The notes: a model not told the origin generated them from the sequence alone. Positions 8,762 through 17,041 are shown, numbered from the stretch's first letter. The stretch is DNA of 64,000 bases from CAADGN01 sp035443945 (GCA_035443945.1 DAOMNQ010000004.1:14044-78043), one strand, 5' to 3'. Program-made: numbers and translations.

Positions 8762-8834
8762 GGCCCTGTAGCTCAGCGGTCAGAGCAGGCGACTCATAAT
8801 CGCTCGGTCCCCGGTTCGAATCCGGGCGGGGCCA
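8762..8834 (+). tRNA. tRNA-Ile2 (anticodon CAT, lysidine type)
   Basis: A 73-nt cloverleaf with acceptor arms GGCCCTG/CGGGGCC (one G-T pair), a D arm GCTC/GAGC, an anticodon stem GGCGA/TCGCT enclosing CTCATAA (anticodon 8795-8797), and a T arm CCCGG-TTCGAAT-CCGGG. CCA is not encoded. The stretch AGGCGACTCATAATCGCT matches from memory the tRNA-Ile2 class (E. coli ileX) rather than initiator or elongator tRNA-Met. The C of CAT should therefore be converted to lysidine by TilS so that the tRNA reads AUA. Cloverleaf is certain; the isoacceptor call is strong but rests on remembered similarity. Confidence 0.92.
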
Positions 8835-8853
8835 CGTGGTCGTTGGAAGGGGC

Positions 8854-8881
8854 TTGTGCGGTGGGGTGGGAATGCTATACT
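8854..8881 (+). promoter_or_regulatory. Sigma-70-type promoter for the prepilin-like gene
   Basis: TTGTGC (-35) and TATACT (-10, with an extended TG upstream) are 16 nt apart, just downstream of the tRNA. The expected start is near 8888, giving about 50 nt of leader before the prepilin-like gene. This is the most canonical sigma-70 promoter seen in the window. Confidence 0.45.
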
Positions 8882-8940
8882 GGCGAGGTCCGGATTTCGG
8901 GGCCGGGCGAGGAGTGGCCCGATCGGGCTGGGCGTTCGTG

Positions 8941-9753
8941 ATGCATCCCAGAGGCCATCGCGTGGGCGGGCGTCGCGTCGGCGCGGGCGTTGCCCTGCGC
9001 ACACCGCGTGCCTTCACGCTGCTGGAACTCCTCGTCAGCATTGCGATCGTGGCGGTGCTGCTCGGGCTGGTCGTTCCCGGGCTGGCGATGTCGATGAAGT
9101 CTGCGCGAGGGTTTCGGTGCCAGATGTCGCTGCGCAGCGTCGCGTTCGACTTTGCTGTCTTCGCCGACGACACACTGCACGGCGACCGCGGCGACGACGC
9201 GGCGTGGGGCAACCGCTTCCGGCTGAGCACGTTCCAGGAAAGCCAGTACGGCATCGACGAGTTCTGGCGCTGGGATGGCGAAGATTCCCACACGGTGCCC
9301 GACGAATCTCGCTACGACCCGATGCGTTGCTCGGAGGTCAAGGGGCCGCTGACGCTCCGCAGGGACCTGCCCTGCGGCAAGCCCGGTGCGATCTCTCCTC
9401 CCGAGAACGTGTCGTTCGGCTTCAACGCGCGGTTGCACCGGGCAGAAGTCGTGAGCGGCGACGGCAAGGTGAAAGCGGTGTACGTGATGCTGACGCAGGA
9501 CATCCTTTCGCAGACCGACGTGCCGCTGGCGTGGGACGTGGACGGCGCGCTCGCGGCACAGAAAGGGGTCGAGCCGGTGTATTCCGCGCCATCGCTCGAC
9601 AGCCAAGGCCCGTACGCCGGCGACGCGTACTGGTTCCCCGGCCTTCGGCACAACGGATCGGCCAACTTCGCGTTCATGGACGGGAGGGTGGAGTCGTCGC
9701 GAGTTCCGCTGGACGAGGACGGCTGGCGCTGGGGCTACCAGCCTGTCCGCTAG
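8941..9753 (+). CDS. Prepilin-like (type IV pilin/pseudopilin N-terminus) protein
   Basis: A 270-residue exported protein with a class III signal: a basic leader of about 23 residues, then FTLLELLVSIAIVAVL, where prepilin peptidase would cut before Phe and Glu5 of the mature protein is present. The rest is a globular domain ending in HNGSANFAFMDGRV, the H-X9-DG type motif found in the greatly expanded planctomycete pseudopilin families. It probably sits in the cell envelope as a single-pass pseudopilin. The ATG was chosen because it gives a leader of normal length; the Shine-Dalgarno is weak. It ends 12 nt before the histidine kinase gene and may share its transcript. Confidence 0.85.
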   Translation: MHPRGHRVGGRRVGAGVALRTPRAFTLLELLVSIAIVAVLLGLVVPGLAMSMKSARGFRCQMSLRSVAFDFAVFADDTLHGDRGDDAAWGNRFRLSTFQESQYGIDEFWRWDGEDSHTVPDESRYDPMRCSEVKGPLTLRRDLPCGKPGAISPPENVSFGFNARLHRAEVVSGDGKVKAVYVMLTQDILSQTDVPLAWDVDGALAAQKGVEPVYSAPSLDSQGPYAGDAYWFPGLRHNGSANFAFMDGRVESSRVPLDEDGWRWGYQPVR

Positions 9754-9765
9754 CCGCGCCCAGCC

Positions 9766-11307
9766 ATGACGCTGCAACGAAAGTTCGCGGTGCTGCTCGT
9801 GCTGCTGGGGCTGACGGTGGCGGCGAATCTCGGCGCGGCGGTCTGGGTCGTGAACATGCTCGACCGCGAGCAGCGTGAGCCGATCGAGGGGCTGACGCGC
9901 GTGCTGAGCGGAATGAGCCGCCTGAAGCGATCCCTCTGGGATCAGGCCGAGATGCTCGACCTGCCGGTGCTGGAAGGGCGCGAGTCGGAGGACGAGAACG
10001 CCGCCCCGGACCCCAACGGCACACTGCAACGCTTCGAGGCGTCCATTGACCGCGTGCAGCGCGAGATCGACCTTCTTGAATCCGGCGGTTCGTACGTGGT
10101 GCGCTCGGGCATCAGCACCACGAGGAACCTGCGAGCGCGGATCGAACTGACCGCCGACGAGGTTGCCAAGTGGCTCGGACAACGCGACGACGACGCGAGA
10201 GGGCGAGCCAGAAGGAACCTGTACGAACTGCACGAGTTGATCGAACGCATCGAGGGCAGGTTGCTCGCGGATGCGCGGATTGCGGCCGAGTACGGGGCGG
10301 ACCTGCGGCGAAGGCTGTCGTTCGTGCTCGGGGCTTCGCTCGTTGTGGTTGTCCTCTCCGCGTGGCTTGCGGTGGTGCTCTTCCGGCGATGGGTGCTGCG
10401 GCCGGTCGGGCTGCTGCGCGTCGCAGCGGACGAGATCGCGCGCGGGAACTTCGAGCATCGCGTGCCCGAACTGGCCCGCGATGAACTTGGCCTGTTGAGC
10501 CGCGAGGTCAACGACATGGCGCAGACGATCTCCCGAATGCAGTCTGAACGGATCGAGCGGGAGCGGCTGGCGGCCGTGGGCGAGATGGCGCAGAGCGTGG
10601 CGCACAACATCCGCAACCCGCTGGGCGGCATCCGCGCTCTCGCCGAACTCTCCGCCGACGAACTGCCGCCCGACTCTCCCATCCGTGAGAATCAGGCGAG
10701 GATCGTCCGTACCGTGGATCGCTTCACCGCCTGGCTGAACGGGCTTCTTCACGCGACGACGCCCCTCGAACTGCACCCCGTTGAAGGCGAGGTCGCGGCA
10801 TGGCTGGAAGGCATCGTGGAGACGCATCGCGCTTCGGCCCAGTCGCGCGGCGTCCGCCTGGAACTCGACGCGGGCGCGGCCCCGGGAGGCGCGGTCTTTG
10901 ATCGCCGGCACTTGGAACAGGCCGTGGTCGCTCTGCTGACCAACGCGATCGAGGCCTCGAGGGCCGGCGGGCGGGTGCAGGTCCGGGCGTTCTCGGACGA
11001 CTCGTGGTGGGGCGTTGTGGTGGAGGACGAGGGGGGTGGAGTGCCGGAAGAGTTGCGAGAGCGAGTATTCGCCCCATACTTCACCACGAAGCCCGAAGGC
11101 TCTGGCATAGGTCTTGCCAGTGTGAGGCGTGTCGTTGGACAGCACGGCGGGCGCGTCTGGGTCGAAAACCGCTCCGACGGGTCGGGCGCGGCGGGCTGGA
11201 CCGGGCCGGGGGCCGTGTTCACGCTCAGGCTGCCGCTGGGAGTGGCGGCAGGTACGGCCAGTGGTGGCCAGACAGGACCACGCCATGGCGAGAGTGCTGA
11301 TCATTGA
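9766..11307 (+). CDS. Membrane sensor histidine kinase (NtrB-like HisKA)
   Basis: Two transmembrane helices (about 5-30 and 186-208) enclose a mostly helical periplasmic sensor of about 150 residues. A HAMP linker follows, then a HisKA domain with the phosphoacceptor His280 in SVAHNIRNP, and a HATPase domain with LLTNAIEAS (N box), VEDEGGGVP (G1), TTKPEGSGIGLA (F/G2) and GGRVWVEN. The stop lies inside the next gene (23-nt overlap), so translation of the pair is coupled. HisKA kinases next to an NtrC-type activator normally phosphorylate it. The stimulus is unknown; the sensor has no recognised ligand fold. Confidence 0.92.
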   Translation: MTLQRKFAVLLVLLGLTVAANLGAAVWVVNMLDREQREPIEGLTRVLSGMSRLKRSLWDQAEMLDLPVLEGRESEDENAAPDPNGTLQRFEASIDRVQREIDLLESGGSYVVRSGISTTRNLRARIELTADEVAKWLGQRDDDARGRARRNLYELHELIERIEGRLLADARIAAEYGADLRRRLSFVLGASLVVVVLSAWLAVVLFRRWVLRPVGLLRVAADEIARGNFEHRVPELARDELGLLSREVNDMAQTISRMQSERIERERLAAVGEMAQSVAHNIRNPLGGIRALAELSADELPPDSPIRENQARIVRTVDRFTAWLNGLLHATTPLELHPVEGEVAAWLEGIVETHRASAQSRGVRLELDAGAAPGGAVFDRRHLEQAVVALLTNAIEASRAGGRVQVRAFSDDSWWGVVVEDEGGGVPEELRERVFAPYFTTKPEGSGIGLASVRRVVGQHGGRVWVENRSDGSGAAGWTGPGAVFTLRLPLGVAAGTASGGQTGPRHGESADH

Positions 11308-12733
11308 GGACGAGGAGAACCTGAGGTTTTCGATGCGCCGTGCGCTCGAGCGGGCCGGGCACCAGGTCGAGGAATCGGCCACCGCGTCGGAAGGCCTGTC
11401 CGCCGCGGAGGAGGGCGTGTTCGACGCTCTCATCACGGATGTGAACCTCGGAGCCGGGTCGGATGGGCTGTCGGTCGTCCAGCAGGTCCGTGAGCGTGGG
11501 TTCGAGGGCGCGATCGTTGTTGTGACCGGGTACGGCAGTGTCGAGGGCGCGGTGTCCGCGATGAAACAGGGTGCGGACGACTACCTGCTCAAGCCCGTGA
11601 GCCTGGAGGAACTGGGCCTGCTTCTGGAGCGCCTGCTTGAGGAGCGTCGGGCACGGACCCGTCTCCGGCTCTACCAGCGGCTGGAGTCCGCCCGCGATTC
11701 GCAGCGAGAACTGCTCGGCGAAAGCCCCGCGTGGCGCGAGACGGTGAGGCTTGCCGAGAGGCTCGCGAAGTTGCCGCTTCCGAAGGCCGAGGGCGTGTCG
11801 TTGCCGACGGTGCTTCTGCTCGGCGAGACGGGGACGGGCAAGGGCCTGCTCGCGCGGCACGTGCACCGCTCGTCGGAGTCGCCGGATGCGCCGTTTGTCC
11901 ACGTCAACTGCACTGCGCTGCCTGCCAACCTCGTGGAGTCGGAGTTGTTCGGGCACGAGCGCGGGGCGTTCAACGATGCCAAGACGGCCCGCGAGGGCCT
12001 CTTCGAAATGGCCGACGGCGGCACGATCTTCCTCGACGAGATCGGCGACATGCCGGCGGACTTGCAGGCGAAACTGCTGACGGTGCTGGAGGAGGGGGCG
12101 TTCCGACGGGTCGGCGGGTCGAAGCCGCGCCGGGTGAAGGCCCGTGTGATCGCGGCGACGAACCTCAATCTCGCCGAGCGCGTGGAGCGTGGCGAGTTCC
12201 GACGGGACCTGTTCTACCGGCTCAACGCCTTTACCGTGACGATTCCCGCGCTGCGTGATCGCAACGATGACGCGGTGCTGATCGGGCGCGAGATGGCGGC
12301 GCGGTTCGGGAAGCAGTTCGGTCGCGTAGGACTGCGGCTCTCTCCGGAGGCCGAGGCCGCGGTGCGCGGGCATGGCTGGCCCGGGAACGTGAGGGAACTG
12401 ATCAACGCCCTGCAGCGGGCAGCGCTGCTGTGCGACGGAGAGGAGATCGGCCCGGGCGTACTCGGCCTTGCGGGTGTGCGCACCGGCCCGATCAAGGCGA
12501 GGCCCATCCCCTCGCAGGCGCCGGCTCCGAAGCCCGATGGACTGGTCTTTGACTTCGATCAGGGCGTCCACACGGCCGAAGAAGTCGAAAAGCAACTCAT
12601 CATTCAGGCGCTGGCGCGCACGCGGGGCAACGTCTCGCGTGCGGCGAGACTCATCTCCATGCAGCGGAGCAGCCTGCGCTACCGGATCGAACGCTACAAC
12701 CTCCACGAGTTCGTGCAGGAGTTGACGCGATGA
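11285..12733 (+). CDS. Sigma-54-dependent response regulator (NtrC type)
   Basis: Domains in order: receiver (about 1-120) with phospho-acceptor Asp52 in ALITDVNLG and the conserved Lys in LLKPVS; AAA+ domain with Walker A GETGTGKG and FLDEIGDMP; C-terminal Fis-type helix-turn-helix (NVSRAARLISMQRSSLRYRI). Length is 482. The loop that contacts sigma-54, normally GAFTGA, reads GAFNDA (residues 227-232). The ATG at MARVLIIEDEENLR was chosen as the receiver start; it overlaps the kinase gene by 23 nt. The stop overlaps the ATG of the next gene (ATGA). It probably controls the sigma-54 promoter found 1.6 kb downstream. Confidence 0.93.
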   Translation: MARVLIIEDEENLRFSMRRALERAGHQVEESATASEGLSAAEEGVFDALITDVNLGAGSDGLSVVQQVRERGFEGAIVVVTGYGSVEGAVSAMKQGADDYLLKPVSLEELGLLLERLLEERRARTRLRLYQRLESARDSQRELLGESPAWRETVRLAERLAKLPLPKAEGVSLPTVLLLGETGTGKGLLARHVHRSSESPDAPFVHVNCTALPANLVESELFGHERGAFNDAKTAREGLFEMADGGTIFLDEIGDMPADLQAKLLTVLEEGAFRRVGGSKPRRVKARVIAATNLNLAERVERGEFRRDLFYRLNAFTVTIPALRDRNDDAVLIGREMAARFGKQFGRVGLRLSPEAEAAVRGHGWPGNVRELINALQRAALLCDGEEIGPGVLGLAGVRTGPIKARPIPSQAPAPKPDGLVFDFDQGVHTAEEVEKQLIIQALARTRGNVSRAARLISMQRSSLRYRIERYNLHEFVQELTR

Positions 12734-14208
12734 GGCGCTGCACCTGGAGTACGTGCCTGCTGGCCGTCGTGAGCGGGCTTCCCGCCGTCGCATTCGCGCT
12801 CAGCGGAGACTGCGTCTCCTGGGTCGACCCGCGCGGCGACGCCGTGATCCGCCGCACCGATCCCGGCAATGACGGCCCGATCATGCCCGGCGCGACCCTG
12901 CCCGACGTGGTCCGGGTCAGTCTCTGCGCCTGGCAGCCCACCGACCCGGTCGCCGATCCGTACACCGGCACGTCGATCGATCCGGACGACGCGCACTTGT
13001 TCAGGCTCGACGTGGTCTTCGCGGGCGTCGTAAATCCGCCCGGACCGCTGGGGTTTTACGGGCAGCCCTACGACCCCTTCCGGCACGGCCCCAGCCCCGT
13101 CATCGGCTACCTCGACATCGACGTGGACTCAAAGAACACGGGGGGCGAACTCGGCTCCGCAGCCCGATCGCGGTACCTCGCGAACGTCGCTCGATTCGGG
13201 AGGCTCCCCTACGGCTCGATCTCCGAGCGAGTCGCCACGTCCGCGTTCGACTACGACTGGAACTTCGGCACGCCGCCGCAGTACGAACGGACGGGCGCGG
13301 ACTTCGCGCTGGTCTTCTGCGGGTGCTGGGGACTCACGGTCGTCAGCGAAGGGGGCAACGGGAACGGCGTGTTCGACGAGGGTGAGACGTGGATCGTGCG
13401 AGGCAGGCTGTTTCAGCGCACCAACGGCTACCAGGAGGCGAGTTCCGCGTGGGGCGGGAGCGGGTTCGGAACCTACGACCCGCACGTCAACGTGAGGTTT
13501 TCGCACGACATAGACACCAATGAAACGGCCGTCACGCTGGTCTTTGCGCTCGACATGACCGGCGCAGCCATGCTCGCGGGGCAGCCGGAGCAGCCGATCA
13601 ACTACAACGTCGGCGACCACGCCAGCATCGTCGAGGCGCTGTCCGACGTCATCGACGGCGCGGACGCCGGCGGCTTGAGCGAGCCTGCCTGGGAACTCAT
13701 CAAGGGCTGGAGAGGGCGCAACCCGTTCGACTACCTCGACCCGACCGACTGGGAAGTGACGGCGCTCTTCGGGATGCCCTACGCGGAGCAGCAGCCGGAC
13801 GCGATCTTCGTGTGGACCGACTCGGGCATGGGAGAGTGCCACGGCGACCTGAACGCGAACGGGTACGCGACCGCGGCGGACAAGGGACTGTTGCGCCAAG
13901 CGGTCTACGACCTTGACGGGGGCGAGCAGGATGCCGACGGCGCCATCAACGGGCGGGTTGTGGTCGTGGATCCTGGCCCGAACTTCAGCCTGTTCGATCT
14001 CAACGGCGACACCGTCGTCAACCTCGACGATTTCCGGGTGTACGGCAAGCCCGCCGACTTCGACGGCAACGGCGCCGTCAACACCCTGGACTTCATCGCG
14101 TTCCTCAACGCGTGGGTCGCGGGCGATCCCGCGGCGGACTTCGACCTCAATCAGGTCGTGAACACGCTGGACTTCATCGCGTTCCTGAACGAGTGGGTCC
14201 AGGGCTGA
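12730..14208 (+). CDS. Secreted protein with dockerin-like C-terminal repeats
   Basis: A 492-residue exported protein with a signal peptide (about 1-24, ending AFA or ALS). The main body (about 25-370) is not recognised; it is rich in Asp, Gly and aromatic residues and reads like an extracellular beta-rich domain. The C-terminus carries calcium-loop repeats of dockerin type: DLNANGYATAADK, DLNGDTVVNLDDF, DFDGNGAVNTLDFIAFLNAW and a final NTLDFIAFLNEW. Unlike the two other dockerin-tailed proteins here, it lacks the CPAD cysteine and the terminal Gly-Cys. Start and upstream stop overlap as ATGA, so it is the last gene of the kinase-regulator operon and perhaps the sensed or regulated product. 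Confidence 0.85.
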   Translation: MRRCTWSTCLLAVVSGLPAVAFALSGDCVSWVDPRGDAVIRRTDPGNDGPIMPGATLPDVVRVSLCAWQPTDPVADPYTGTSIDPDDAHLFRLDVVFAGVVNPPGPLGFYGQPYDPFRHGPSPVIGYLDIDVDSKNTGGELGSAARSRYLANVARFGRLPYGSISERVATSAFDYDWNFGTPPQYERTGADFALVFCGCWGLTVVSEGGNGNGVFDEGETWIVRGRLFQRTNGYQEASSAWGGSGFGTYDPHVNVRFSHDIDTNETAVTLVFALDMTGAAMLAGQPEQPINYNVGDHASIVEALSDVIDGADAGGLSEPAWELIKGWRGRNPFDYLDPTDWEVTALFGMPYAEQQPDAIFVWTDSGMGECHGDLNANGYATAADKGLLRQAVYDLDGGEQDADGAINGRVVVVDPGPNFSLFDLNGDTVVNLDDFRVYGKPADFDGNGAVNTLDFIAFLNAWVAGDPAADFDLNQVVNTLDFIAFLNEWVQG

Positions 14209-14233
14209 CCGAACGCGCCGCACTGGCCGCGAC

Positions 14234-14245
14234 GGTCGCCAGACC
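14234..14245. promoter_or_regulatory. Possible activator site upstream of the sigma-54 promoter
   Basis: The dyad GGTC-GCCA-GACC lies about 90-100 nt before the predicted transcription start of the FG-GAP gene, inside the usual range for an NtrC-type upstream activating site. Assignment to the neighbouring regulator is by position only. Confidence 0.2.
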
Positions 14246-14310
14246 TGGCCAATCCGCATCAACGCGCCTGTGAAGCCCGCCCGCGTGCATGGAAAGCGGC
14301 ATTCAACGGC

Positions 14311-14326
14311 TGGCACGCGCGCTGCA
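14311..14326 (+). promoter_or_regulatory. Sigma-54 (-24/-12) promoter
   Basis: TGGCACGCGCGCTGCA matches the sigma-54 consensus TGGCACG-N4-TTGCA at all fixed positions except one T, with correct GG to GC spacing. It lies in the intergenic space before the FG-GAP protein. The predicted start near 14337 gives a leader of about 50 nt ending in a strong Shine-Dalgarno (AGGAGG). A sigma-54 activator gene lies immediately upstream. Confidence 0.65.
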
Positions 14327-14386
14327 TAGCGAGTCGGTGGCGGCATCGTGGCCGCGACTCATACACCGAATGGCAGGAGGTTCCAG

Positions 14387-15670
14387 ATGAATGCTCGAAG
14401 GTCCGCGCTCGGCGCGGCGGTTGTCGGTGCGCTCGTGCAGGGCGCGATGGCCCAGTTCAGTTTCAACGCCGGTGTCGGCTACCCGGCCCCCGATCGCCCC
14501 GACGGCGTGGCCGCGGCCGACTTCAACGGCGACGGGTTTGCCGATCTCGCCGTCGCCACCGAGAACCCGAACAAGGTGTCGTTTCTCTTCAACAACGGCA
14601 ACGGCACGTTCGCCGCTCCGGTCAACGTGCTCACCGGCGGGGGCACCGGGCCCGGCTTCGTGGCGGCGGGTGACATCGACGGCGACGGCGACCTCGACGT
14701 GGTGGTTGCCCTCAAGAACATCGGTGTCGTCCGCGTCTACGTCAACAACGCGGGCGCGTTCGCTGCCGGCAGCAGCACGACAGTGGGCGACGAGCCTCGA
14801 TGGATCGCCACCGGCGACCTCGACGGCGACGGCGACCTCGACATGGTGGTCGTCAACCGGGGCTCCAACTCTGTGAGCGTGCTGCTCAACGACGGGACAG
14901 GCTCCTTCACCACGTCAACCGTGGCGGTCGGCGCGGACCCGCGATCCGCCGCCATCGGGGACTTCGACCGCGACGGACACCCGGACATCGCCGTCACGAA
15001 CCACGACGACCGCACCATCAGCATCCTCGCGAACAACGGCGCCGGCGGCTTCACACTCGCGGCCACGCTCTCCGTCGGCGCGCAACTCCGTCCCGACGGC
15101 CTCCTCGCGACCGACCTCACGGGCGATGGCCACGCCGATCTCGCCGCCGCGACCTCGGGCAACGGCCTGAACTTCGCCAGCGTGTTCGTCAACACAGCCG
15201 GCGGCCTGACCGGCCCGACCAACTACGCCGTGGGCGGGGCCAACCCCATCTCCATCGCCGCGGGCGATTTCGACGGCGACGGCGACGCCGACCTGGTGAC
15301 CGTCAACCAGGACTCCGCCAATGTTTCACTGCTCGCCAACAACGGCGCGGGCTCGTTCGGCGCGTTGATGCAACTCGCCGTCGGCGCGACGCCCCAGCAC
15401 GTCGCCGTGCGAGACCTCACCGGCAACGGCACGCCGGACATCGCCGTCTCCAACCGTGACAGCAACTCCGTCACTGTCCTGCTGAACGCGGCTGCTCCGC
15501 CCTGTCCCGCGGACTTCAACGGCGACACGGTGGTCAACTCGCTGGACGTGCTCGCCTTCCTGAACGCCTACACGAGCGGCGACCCGTCGGCCGACATCAA
15601 TGGCGACACGATCATCAACTCCCTCGACGTGCTCGCGTTCCTGAACCTGTACACCGCCGGCTGCGTGTGA
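14387..15670 (+). CDS. Secreted FG-GAP/VCBS-repeat protein with dockerin-like tail
   Basis: A 427-residue exported protein: signal peptide (about 1-22, cut after AMA), then about seven FG-GAP/VCBS repeats of the DFNGDGFADLAVA and DLDGDGDLDMVVV type, predicted to fold as a calcium-binding beta propeller. The tail is CPADFNGDTVVNSLDVLAFL followed by a second NSLDVLAFLNLY repeat and ends Gly-Cys-Val, the dockerin-like tail with its terminal cysteine. AGGAGG lies 6 nt before the ATG. A sigma-54 promoter precedes it, implying control by the upstream two-component system. Likely extracellular or surface-attached; ligand unknown. Confidence 0.9.
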   Translation: MNARRSALGAAVVGALVQGAMAQFSFNAGVGYPAPDRPDGVAAADFNGDGFADLAVATENPNKVSFLFNNGNGTFAAPVNVLTGGGTGPGFVAAGDIDGDGDLDVVVALKNIGVVRVYVNNAGAFAAGSSTTVGDEPRWIATGDLDGDGDLDMVVVNRGSNSVSVLLNDGTGSFTTSTVAVGADPRSAAIGDFDRDGHPDIAVTNHDDRTISILANNGAGGFTLAATLSVGAQLRPDGLLATDLTGDGHADLAAATSGNGLNFASVFVNTAGGLTGPTNYAVGGANPISIAAGDFDGDGDADLVTVNQDSANVSLLANNGAGSFGALMQLAVGATPQHVAVRDLTGNGTPDIAVSNRDSNSVTVLLNAAAPPCPADFNGDTVVNSLDVLAFLNAYTSGDPSADINGDTIINSLDVLAFLNLYTAGCV

Positions 15671-15691
15671 TCGCAACGCCGGACGCACCCT

Positions 15692-15720
15692 CCCCCGGCA
15701 GGTCGAAAGGCCGGCCGGGG
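15692..15720. terminator. Stem-loop between convergent genes
   Basis: CCCCGGC pairs with GCCGGGG (7 bp) around a 14-nt loop, 22 nt after the FG-GAP gene stop, and is followed by CGTTTCCC on the plus strand. A bidirectional terminator is likely, shared with the convergent thioredoxin-domain gene. Confidence 0.45.
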
Positions 15721-15784
15721 CGTTTCCCGTCACTCTCGGCCGGTCGCTCGCTCCCCCGGCGGGCGGCCGGCATTCCCCGCCGGA

Positions 15785-16915
15785 TCATCCTCCGCCAGAC
15801 CGTCGGGACCGCCGCGCCTGCACGCCAGGGTCGGCGTTCACGATCCGCTCGACGACTTCGGGCGTCAACGGGTCTCCCGTGTCGAGCGGGTAGCCCTGCC
15901 AACGCACAACCCCGTCGCTGCTGATGACCAGCACGTGCGGGATGCCCTCGACGCCGATCGCCTTCGACATCCGCTTCTGCGTGTCGATCGCCTGCGGGTA
16001 GTACATGTCGTTGGCGGCCATGAACTCGCGGACCTTCTCCGCAGGCTCGTCGCTGACGCCGATAACGACCACGTCGTGACGGAACTTCGCCTGAATCTCG
16101 TTCAGTTCGGGGATCGCCTTCCTGCACGGGCCGCACCACGTCGCCCAGAAGTCGATGATGACCACCTTCTCCTTGGTGTCGGGCTGGTTGGTCAGCCACT
16201 CCTCGACGACGAAGTCCGGCGCGGGCTTTCCACGGAAGTCCTGGCCGTACAACTTCTTCTCGACGGGCGCGGGCCAGCCGCCTTCGAGCGTCCGCGCCCC
16301 GGGCGCGTCGTACGGCTCGGAGAGCAGTGCGTTGACAATCTCCTCCAGTTTATTCCGGTCCGCGCCCGCGACCCTCATCACGCCGTTGCGGTCGATCACG
16401 AAGTAACTGGGGATGAACTTGACGTCCAGTTGCGCGGAGAGTTTCCGCTGCGGGTCCGCGGCGAACGCCCACGGGAGTTGCTCCTTCTGGACGAAGGCGT
16501 CCATCTGCTCCCAGCCGCGGGCGGAGTGAACGCCGAGGATGACCAGGCCTCGATCCTCGTACTTGGCGTGCATCTCACGGAGTTTGGGCAGCGCGGCCCG
16601 GCACGGCCCGCACCAGGTCGCCCAGTAGTCGAGGAGCACGACCTTGCCGCGCAGGTCGGCCCATGATCGAGCGTCGGTGTTGATCCAAGTGGTCAGGCCG
16701 TCGAGGGCGGAGGCGGGCCTGCCTTCGAGCGTGTCCCAGTGGCGGCGTGATGGCGCGTCGCTTCGATCACGCCACGCAGCGGGACCGGGATCGGGGGCGT
16801 TCGCCTGCTGCGCGGGCTGCTGACGCTGAGAGCCACCGGTCTGTGCGCTCGCCAGACCGACGGGAACGAGAACGACGGCCGCGAGAGCAGCCACAACCAT
16901 GGATCGAATCTGCAC
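15785..16915 (-). CDS. Exported protein with two TlpA-like thioredoxin domains
   Basis: A 376-residue periplasmic protein with a signal peptide (about 1-25, ending ASAQ). Two tandem AhpC/TlpA-type thioredoxin domains follow, each with an intact active site: WCGPC at 101-105 and at 260-264. Both carry the cis-proline region typical of the fold (KFIPSYFV and EGIPHVLV). Likely a thiol-disulphide reductase. The GTG start was chosen because AAGGAGG lies about 6 nt upstream and it places the signal peptide at the N-terminus. It is divergent from the metal ATPase, from which its promoter region is shared. Tandem TlpA domains in one chain are uncommon. Confidence 0.88.
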   Translation of the reverse strand: MQIRSMVVAALAAVVLVPVGLASAQTGGSQRQQPAQQANAPDPGPAAWRDRSDAPSRRHWDTLEGRPASALDGLTTWINTDARSWADLRGKVVLLDYWATWCGPCRAALPKLREMHAKYEDRGLVILGVHSARGWEQMDAFVQKEQLPWAFAADPQRKLSAQLDVKFIPSYFVIDRNGVMRVAGADRNKLEEIVNALLSEPYDAPGARTLEGGWPAPVEKKLYGQDFRGKPAPDFVVEEWLTNQPDTKEKVVIIDFWATWCGPCRKAIPELNEIQAKFRHDVVVIGVSDEPAEKVREFMAANDMYYPQAIDTQKRMSKAIGVEGIPHVLVISSDGVVRWQGYPLDTGDPLTPEVVERIVNADPGVQARRSRRSGGG

Positions 16916-16948
16916 GGCGATCCTCCTTCGAGCAGGGCCAACGTCCAC

Positions 16949-17034
16949 GATACCGACGATCCGTCGATCGGCGGTATCATAGTCCGTAACTGAGATTTGG
17001 TATCAATCGACTTTGATGGCCGACAAGGTATCGT
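16949..17034. promoter_or_regulatory. Divergent promoter region with iterated GGTATC motifs
   Basis: GGTATC occurs at 16973, 16999 and 17027, and inverted as GATACC at 16949, about 24-28 nt apart. The 17027 copy contains TATCGT, the -10-like hexamer 7 nt before the metal ATPase start. On the minus strand TTGATA (17006-17001) and TATGAT (16981-16976), 19 nt apart, form a plausible promoter for the thioredoxin gene and overlap two other copies. The repeated motif may be an operator or part of both promoters. Confidence 0.4.
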
Positions 17035-17041
17035 CCCTGCG

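Noticed and set aside
8762..8834. Reading the CAT tRNA as tRNA-Met
   Set aside because: The anticodon stem and loop and the acceptor resemble the tRNA-Ile2 class more closely than initiator or elongator tRNA-Met.
8875..11436. Open frame of about 850 codons antisense to the pilin and kinase genes
   Set aside because: Same reason; composition-driven shadow of real genes, without Shine-Dalgarno or family similarity.
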